A stretch of 64,000 nt of DNA, taken from Schistosoma haematobium (lineage: Eukaryota > Platyhelminthes > Trematoda > Strigeidida > Schistosomatidae). Each line of letters opens with the position of its first letter. Position 1 is the stretch's first letter. The notes under the pieces are model-generated. The model worked only from the letters and a program-made list of their open reading frames with translations. It was not told the origin of the DNA and did no database searches. Positions 57,766 through 64,000 of this stretch are shown here, one piece after another. Location: assembly GCF_000699445.3 (NCBI RefSeq), contig NC_067202.1, positions 14,475,924 to 14,539,923 of the forward strand, written 5' to 3'. A program made the translations under genes and the position numbers.

Positions 57766-59650
57766 ATACTTTATGTATTGGCTAATTGGTTAGCTTATGA
57801 AATGGTCCATTAATGAATTTAATTGAATCTCGATATGTTACTCTTATTTACGTTCAATATCATTTCATTTAGCATGATCTTACATTGTCCTTATTGGTAA
57901 AGTACTTTCATATGCAACAGAGTAATACTTGTTATCGTTATTTCAACAGAAATGTATAACTTTCTAGGTTGTTTCTTCACACTGCCGTGGCTTAATGTTG
58001 AAATATCAGATCTTGTTAGGGTCTTAGGAAATCTTGACAAAAAATCTGCTCTTATTCTTATTCTCTGATTTGGAGATTGTCATTAGTTGCATAATCATGT
58101 GTATATTTTTTTTCTTAAATGAAGAAACTTAATAAACGTTTTTCAAACCTTAAAATAATACTAAAGATATGACAGGTAGTCATAGTTTGACAACGTTTTT
58201 ACACGTGACACTTTTATGATTGAAGTATACCAACCCAATTAAATCAGAAGTCAGAAATGAAAGGGTTTGAAGATATATTTGGAAGGCTATTGATATGCTA
58301 AAAAGCGTTTGGTTTAAGCTGACTAGCAGTTACAATGGATTCGCAGCACGGAGTACTCTTTCGTGATCTGGTACGGATGCTTGACCGAACACCTTCAGAC
58401 AGCATGTGTCCAGTAAACTAATGAGGTCAACATCATTGTCGAAAACTTACACAATTTATTTAATGCTACAATACTAATACTGAGCCGTGAAATAAGAGAT
58501 CATGAACTTTTCAATTCTTTGATTAAATCCTTAGACACATTCAGCGAGGTTAAGTGATTCATGTATTACAAAGCTATATGAACACAGATTTACGAATGTT
58601 ATAATAGCAAAACTTTCTAGCCAAATATATAAATGTGAATAATTGAGTGATATGTTGGTTTGCACCTTACCTAACAAGTTTTATGACTGAAACCCACTGA
58701 ATATATCGAGCAAAATAGATGGTCTTTAATGACTGACTTCTCCTAGCATTCAGCGATCATAACTTAAATGGAAGAATTCTCCAACCCAGTAGGATTAGAA
58801 CAGTAACGATTAATTCATTTTTTATTATTTATAGTTGTCCTTGTGACTATCAGTTCATCTGATAATTCATATGTTAAATGTAGTTATACTACTTAAATTG
58901 TTTTAAGTAACTGTGTTTCCATCACAACATTTATCAATATTCTGTTCAGTTTGAGCAAAAACAAAGATTCAGTACTGTTAGCTGATGTGTGTACGAACTT
59001 TTAGATAACCAGTACATCCCATGCCCAAAGAATACATCTCTTTTAAAATTGTTAAACATAAATCAACTTCTCGGAATATATTACAACATGAGTGTTACGG
59101 AATCTCTTGAAATAGTTCTTTGCAACCATTGTTCGTTGTAATAAAAGTCACAGGGTAACACAAATGTTTTCACCATAGAACAAACACTCCATAGACTCCA
59201 TCTGTGTTTTTTTTAATGTTACTTAGAAAAAACATGACATGCAGCAAAGAGTCAAGCAAATAAACAACCAGACGAATATTCAAGTAGGGGTGCAATTAAC
59301 AAAAATAAGGTATTGAGACGGCAGAAATTCTTCCAAATATTGACTACAAATGAAACAAAGAAATGTTGGTCTCTGGGATAGTGACTAAACATAGATGTAT
59401 GTCATTAAAGTGAACTTGGAAGCCTTATTGAAGTAAACTATAAACAACTGAATATACTTTCTTGGACTATTCATTCAAATGATTCGAGATACCATCTGTT
59501 GAAAAACTATACTAACCAATATATCTAATCGCATACATATATGATAATTTTTAAATGTAAATGAGTGATTGTACAGATAAATGAATAAGAATCAATGTGT
59601 AAGTTTAATAGATAGCTGTGTTTGATTAATGATGTAGTAAAATTTAGACA
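57766..59650. other. Intergenic, nothing recognised
   Basis: AT-rich sequence of almost 1.9 kb without a convincing frame or recognised repeat. Confidence 0.5.
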
Positions 59651-59654
59651 GAAA

Positions 59655-60180
59655 TCTGCCCCCCCCCAATACCCTGGTATGGTCGAGGGTGAGTAGAGTC
59701 AGCTCTCCCTCTCCAAATGCTCTCACATGGCCACATGCATACAACCACTGGCAGGGAAGTCCTACTTACTGTCTTCTCGTGGTGGGGATGTTGTTTACGA
59801 AATTGAGAGGAAGAAAAGTGGATGTCCGGAGCTTTAGCCGGTTTGGTGGACACAGTTGGTTCACTTAGAGGAGTTGGAAAACCCTGATTCCAAACCAATG
59901 GTGTACATCGACTCGAGGATCCTAAAGGAACAAATGGTGTATGAACCGATTGTTGGTCACCGTCTACCATGAGACTGCATCTCTTGACATTGCTCTACTG
60001 CCTTGTGGATCAGACTTTTAGGTCAAAGGTTCAGGGTGTGACCCCCTAAGAAAACTACCTTCTTCGGTTTAAGCCCCCGGACAGTATTTCAGCCCTCACA
60101 TAAACCGAATGATTTATGTGGCACATATCTATGTTGGTGCCTCCTTGTACCAATATTTATGTGTTCAAATCAATAAATAT
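59655..60180 (+). mobile_element. ~480-530-bp dispersed repeat, copy 2
   Basis: Aligns with 11126-11615 from CCCTGGTATGG through TTGTACCAATATTTATGTG. It has about 50 extra bases near 59835-59885 (GGTGGACACAGTTGG...). It begins after a run of nine Cs (59659-59667). Probably the 3' end of a non-LTR element. Confidence 0.6.
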
Positions 60181-60615
60181 AGAGAGTGAATTTTGACTTC
60201 AACAATTATAAATCTGATATGAAAATGGAGCAGGATTTAGAAATTCAGGTTCTCCACCAGTAACTGCTATATTACACTGTAGAATTTCAGAATATAAATA
60301 TTCCCTTCAATTCAAACTTTGTTAAATTCATTAACCGATCTAAGATGATGATTATTGGAATAATAAACTTAAAGTTAATGATACTACTAAATGGGAATTT
60401 AATAAGTAGTCAGGTCATTATGATTTGAAATTTTTAGATTTCTGAGAAAAAAAGAGCATTTTTGCCAAGTACAAAGATTAATACTTATGGAGTGAAGTTA
60501 CTCACTTCTATATACGTCATCATATTGAAATGATTAATTACATAATAGTTTGGATTATTTACTTAGAACATTTCTGTCTTATATATTATTAAGCTATTTG
60601 TTTACAAGTAAAGAT
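60181..60615. other. Intergenic, nothing recognised
   Basis: AT-rich spacer. Confidence 0.45.
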
Positions 60616-60618
60616 GTA

Positions 60619-60665
60619 TAGTGGCTAGCAGTGGAATCCATGATGTGCATTTCGTCCTATTTAGA
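60619..60665 (-). mobile_element. Truncated Smalpha-like hammerhead fragment
   Basis: On the minus strand TAGGACGAAATGCACATCAT runs into GGATTCCACTGCTAGCC. This is the 3' half of the hammerhead, with the CTGA box cut off at 60665. It lies in opposite orientation to the adjoining element. Confidence 0.55.
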
Positions 60666-60999
60666 AAGATTCAAATAAACAATACAAAATGAATTTAAAC
60701 TTCATCTCATTGTACAAGCTAGTGGCTATCAAGACTCAGTAGCTAAGTGGATAACGTGATCGAGTTTGAAGCGAACGGTATTAGGTTGGAGTTCTGGAGT
60801 GAACATCAACTCTAGGATGTGGTAGGAACATCCAGTTGACGAGTCCCCAATAGGACAAAACGTACGTCGTGGATTTTGATGCTAGCCACTATCCATCTTT
60901 ACTTATAATGCTTGTGACTTAAAGCAATATGCCAATAAGAGACTGATCAATCCCTAAGCATCAATGGGAAGATTCAAATAAACAATACAAAATGAATTT
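60666..60999 (+). mobile_element. Smalpha-like tRNA-derived SINE, tandem (dimer-like) arrangement
   Basis: An A-box match TAGCTAAGTGG and a degenerate B-box GGTTGGAGTTC lie near 60740-60795. The block AAGATTCAAATAAACAATAC...GAATTT occurs at about 60666-60696 and again at 60968-60999, giving a unit of about 302 bases followed by the start of a second. The element's other member at 61205-61515 confirms that this block is element sequence. Confidence 0.65.
60830..60874 (+). ncRNA. Hammerhead ribozyme remnant (likely inactive)
   Basis: Stem I halves ATCCAG and GTGGAT, the GTC cleavage triplet and stem II GTCC...GGAC are present. Core boxes read TTGACGA (for CTGANGA) and AAAAC (for GAAAC). Both changes hit invariant positions, so self-cleavage is not expected. 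Confidence 0.55.
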
Positions 61000-61204
61000 T
61001 TGTTTACATGTTCAAAGAGGATCATCATAACTATGATAGCTTAATTTATCAAGAGTTGGAACATTCAGATTTCCCATAATATTCAATTTATTTTACTGAA
61101 TAAACATTATCTAAAACACAATTATCTTTCGATAGAGTAATGAGAAGGCGGAGCTGATCTTTAAAAAATGTGATGTAATTGAGTGATACATTCCGAACAC
61201 TGTG

Positions 61205-61515
61205 GTCACACATATACTGATGAGGACAAGAAAAGATGGATAATGGCTAGCAGTGCAATCCAGGACTCGCGTTTCATCCTATTTGGGACTCGTCAGCTGG
61301 ATGTACCTGCATCGCAGAGTGATTTTCACTCTGGGACTCGAATTCAGTACCGTTCGCTTCAAACGCCATCGCGTTATCCACTTAGCTACTGAGTCCTGAT
61401 AGCCACTTGCTTGTGCAATGAGGTGAAGTTTTAGATTCACTTAGTTTTGTTTACTTGAATCGTTCGATTGATGTTTACGACTGCAATTGATCAGTCTCTT
61501 ATTGGCATATGGATA
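61205..61515 (-). mobile_element. Smalpha-like tRNA-derived SINE, minus strand
   Basis: Minus-strand copy with TAGCTAAGTGG as A box and a B-box-like AATTCGAGTCCC, then the hammerhead at 61302-61258. Flanks match the plus-strand element at 60666 (CCAATAAGAGACTGATCAAT, and CTTCACCTCATTGCACAAGC). This pair lies as an inverted repeat about 300 bases apart. Confidence 0.7.
61258..61302 (-). ncRNA. Hammerhead ribozyme with intact core
   Basis: On the minus strand stem I is ATCCAG (61302-61297) paired with CTGGAT (61263-61258). Core box 1 is CTGACGA (61296-61290). Stem II is GTCC paired with GGAT (one G-U). Core box 2 is GAAAC (61275-61271) and the cleavage triplet GTC is at 61266-61264. All invariant core bases are present. 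Stem III (ACGCGAGT) has a mismatch against the usual ACGCGCGT. Active hammerheads of this sort are known from schistosome Smalpha transcripts. Confidence 0.75.
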
Positions 61516-61779
61516 TACTGTGCGTATTGCCTCGACATCGCCTTCATTCACAAGCATTACCGGTCAGGACATTTTATATAGAAATTAATAAAGGTCAATT
61601 AAATGACAGTTCAAGTAAACATGGTAATAAAGGGGAGAGAGACATGATCTTACATCCTATATAAAGAGTAAGAAATTATCGTATTACCACATTAGGCCAT
61701 AAAATGGCTTAAACATTACCAGAGTAAATCCAAGGTTATGACAAATTGTTTTTGTACATATAAGGCGGGGGAGGGGGAT

Positions 61780-62645
61780 AAATTTACGAATGGCTAAGGC
61801 TTCTGTGAACCTGAGAATTCATCCTTGACAATTTCTATACAAAATTTTTGAATATGCATTAATGTCAATGCTGTGTCCCGTTTCAATTATGTGGTTTGTT
61901 ATGGATGAATATGGTTTTCTATGTCCCACGTCGATCGCAACACTTGACACTAACTGGTTTTGAAGCCGTGTAGGCACATATTCAGTGACCCTTGATTGAA
62001 GTGTTCGATTACTCCTCCCATTTTATGTGTCCCCAAATTCATGTAAATTAGCAAATGCAATCACATGTAACTTAATCACTCGTACATTGTCTAAGTCTAT
62101 TTGGAATAATGGGCTCAGTCTTGTCAATCACAACCAATTTAGCAGCATAATAGGTTTTCTCGATGGCTGTTTTCAATCTCTGTCTTAAAAACATACTGTT
62201 AGATTTGCCTCTATATGGTAGATAGATATAAACAGTTTTCTTCGGAACAGAATAAACAAGATGTTTTAGGGTTGACTGACTTTTGCACCTATTTATAAAC
62301 TTTAGTGGATAACCGTTTGATATTAGTGTGTCAGTCAGCAACTTTTCATCTTTTTCAACCGTATCTGTGATGCATATTCTTTGAATCCTATTAAAGAGGT
62401 ACTTAACCAGATTGAAATAGACAGAAACTGTGGACATTTAAATATTGACCAGTCGAAGTTGGCTTCCTATAAACTAACTGTCTTATATTTCCATCCTCTC
62501 TTCGACTCAAAAGTATGTATAAAAAGGGCAATTGGTCATTACTTTCTGCTTCATAGGTCATTACGTTGTTGTTCTGTACGCCTTTGAGTTTATCTAATAA
62601 CTGAGAAACCTCAAAATCTTTATCACATATAACTATAACTATCAT
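61780..62645 (-). pseudogene. Penelope-like element fragment (RT C-terminus to GIY-YIG region)
   Basis: Frame 62645-62403 has NDQLPFLYILLSRREDGNIR and VYRKPTSTGQYLN, a hallmark block of Penelope-like reverse transcriptases. Frame 62437-62072 continues with GYPLKFINRC, VPKKTVYIYLPYRGKSNSMF and TYYAAKLVVIDKTEPIIPN, the linker toward the endonuclease. In a third frame near 61975-61840 SITNHIIETGHSIDINAYSK resembles the end of the GIY-YIG domain. The three parts sit in different frames, and the rest of the element is missing, so it is a dead fragment. Confidence 0.75.
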
Positions 62646-62649
62646 CCAT

Positions 62650-63485
62650 GTATCTCCTATACAAAGTTACCTCGCTGACGAGCTCACTTGTCATATTTTC
62701 AACAATTATCTTTGATTACTCCATTTTGACAGATGAGTGTACTCAGCTAAGCATGATAACCAACTGAAGCCTGAAAAGTTTTATACTTAATTATGTAACG
62801 TAACGATTAATCACATTAGCTACTATAAGTCTCCTTTAAGTCTTAAATACTTCCAGATGATGAGCGTTAGCAAGCATTAGATCTTATTTTCGAATTGCCT
62901 GGAAACAGCTAACAACCACTGAACACCCTTAATCATGTCAGATTGATGAAATCGTTTTTCACTATTGAGACATACTATATCTAAATAAAGAAAACTTTGG
63001 ATGGAATTGTGGTGATCTAATTTTATGAAGAGAACGCGATTAGTGCCATGGAAACATTTATTATTATAACCAACTGTACCAGTGATTGTTTTACTGTATC
63101 CTTATGTTTAATTGTACCAAAAACAAACTTTTGTGACCATGAACTTACTCACCTACGCAGTCTCGCCTATAAACTTTGGCACGATCTCGGTATTATTTCG
63201 ATACCACGAGATCACCAACAAATACATCTTAACTACAATCTACAACTGTCCTTCTAATATTTATCCTACAGAGGGTTTTAACCTGGTAGTTGGCACGTAA
63301 TCGATCTGTAGTGGTGATCATAGTTAACTGCGACACAAGACTACCACAAAATCAATCATTAATAATTCGTTACCTTTTTAGTTAAGTTATAGCTGTTGAC
63401 TGTAATACTAATGAGTATTTTGAAGCTGTTCGAAAGACTTCATCAAGTCTTGTAACTAAACTGAAGCAATCATGCTCAATTTATG
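62650..63485. other. Intergenic, nothing recognised
   Basis: Overlapping short plus-strand frames near 63048-63300 show no motif or splice support. The rest is AT-rich. Confidence 0.45.
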
Positions 63486-63491
63486 TATGAA

Positions 63492-63541
<50 letters not shown>
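63492..63541. repeat. (ATT)n microsatellite
   Basis: About 16 uninterrupted ATT/TAT triplets. Confidence 0.95.
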
Positions 63542-63684
63542 GTATAGGATACATTCATTTTTACATAAGTATTGGAAATTTGATACATTTCATTGATAAA
63601 TAAACAGCCCCCTCGTTTTTTCTTTTAGATCAAAATAAAATCGTATGATAAATATTTTTGCCATAGAAAATTTACTAGTTGAAT

Positions 63685-63985
63685 TCATTGGTCGATCTAA
63701 GGTAGACCGTCATGCAAAACTTGGAAGCATTGGACGGCCGTTTCGTCGCAGTATGGGATTCCTCAGCAGTGTACACCAACAATCTGATACTAATGGGAGT
63801 CGAACCCAGAATTTTCGGTTTCATGAGTGAATGCTTAACCTTTAGACCCCTAAGTCATTATCCGACGGTGTTAATATCCAACTTCAATTAATCCACGAAA
63901 TTGTGACACTGTCCACTATTGTCTTCAGTGAGTTACCATCTCACAGCAGACATGGTTGAACTCCACTGGTCATGACTTCTGTCTA
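63685..63985 (-). mobile_element. tRNA-derived hammerhead SINE (copy D)
   Basis: Minus-strand copy of the family at 8925. The B box GGTTCGACTCC (63806-63796) matches the polymerase III consensus well. The A-box region (GGGTCTAAAGG) is weaker. The hammerhead at 63731-63772 keeps CTGAGGA (63766-63760), GAAAC (63744-63740) and the GTC triplet. Its stem II is mispaired (ATCCC against GCGAC). Confidence 0.7.
63731..63772 (-). ncRNA. Hammerhead-like ribozyme with intact core boxes, weak stem II
   Basis: Stem I (CACTG with CAATG) is slightly imperfect. CTGAGGA and GAAAC are intact. Stem III is the short self-complementary ACGGCCGT that precedes the cleavage C. Reduced stem II pairing makes activity doubtful. 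Confidence 0.5.
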
Positions 63986-64000
63986 GAACTCCAGTAAATC

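Noticed and set aside
60666..60999. 30-base direct repeats as an unusually long target-site duplication
   Set aside because: Related block order in the copy at 61205-61515 suggests the repeat is part of the element, so a tandem unit explains it better.
63048..63300. Two overlapping plus-strand frames
   Set aside because: No motif, no splice signals and no repeat partner; the length is expected by chance.

Overview
This window looks like nuclear DNA of a blood fluke (Schistosoma or a close relative). It is AT-rich and intron-rich. It carries a micro-exon-type gene, tRNA-derived repeats with hammerhead-ribozyme cores (Smalpha-like), and RTE-, CR1- and Penelope-like retroelements of kinds common in schistosomes. 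Genes here are split by GT-AG introns, so most long open frames are not genes. Species and chromosome cannot be told from the sequence.

Layout. 1-4957: the 3' part of a plus-strand multi-exon gene whose start lies before the window. Two larger exons (218-493, 784-1044) are followed by very short exons of 54, 48, 48 and 48 bases and a last exon encoding a membrane helix and stop (4759-4835). All main exons keep intron phase 1. The 48-base exon is triplicated by a 380-bp tandem repeat. 4958-12100: intergenic, with two solo LTRs of one family (one nested in a SINE), tRNA-like hammerhead SINEs, a diverged pair of unidentified repeats, and one copy of a ~480-bp dispersed repeat. 12110-15405: two broken RTE-clade reverse transcriptase copies, both minus strand. 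15405-17960: nothing recognised.

17963-21325 and 54403-57765: two nearly identical direct copies, exactly 36,440 bp apart, of a complete minus-strand hnRNP K-like gene (two KH domains, Gly/Met/Tyr-rich tail). Both carry the same one-base frameshift in a C run.

21420-48965: a minus-strand CR1-like retrotransposon whose internal 2.85-kb segment is repeated head to tail about nine times, plus a tenth, internally deleted unit at its 5' side. All full units share the same disabling mutations, so amplification appears to have followed loss of function. 49366-53725: a second, older CR1-like element in the same orientation. 57766-64000: the second ~480-bp repeat, Smalpha-like units (one with an intact hammerhead core), a Penelope-like fragment, an (ATT)n microsatellite and another hammerhead SINE.

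The only likely cellular genes are the membrane-anchored micro-exon gene and the duplicated hnRNP K-like gene; the rest is mostly repeat or unidentified intergenic DNA. The most noteworthy structures are the post-mortem tandem retroelement array between two gene copies, and the exon triplication inside the micro-exon gene.
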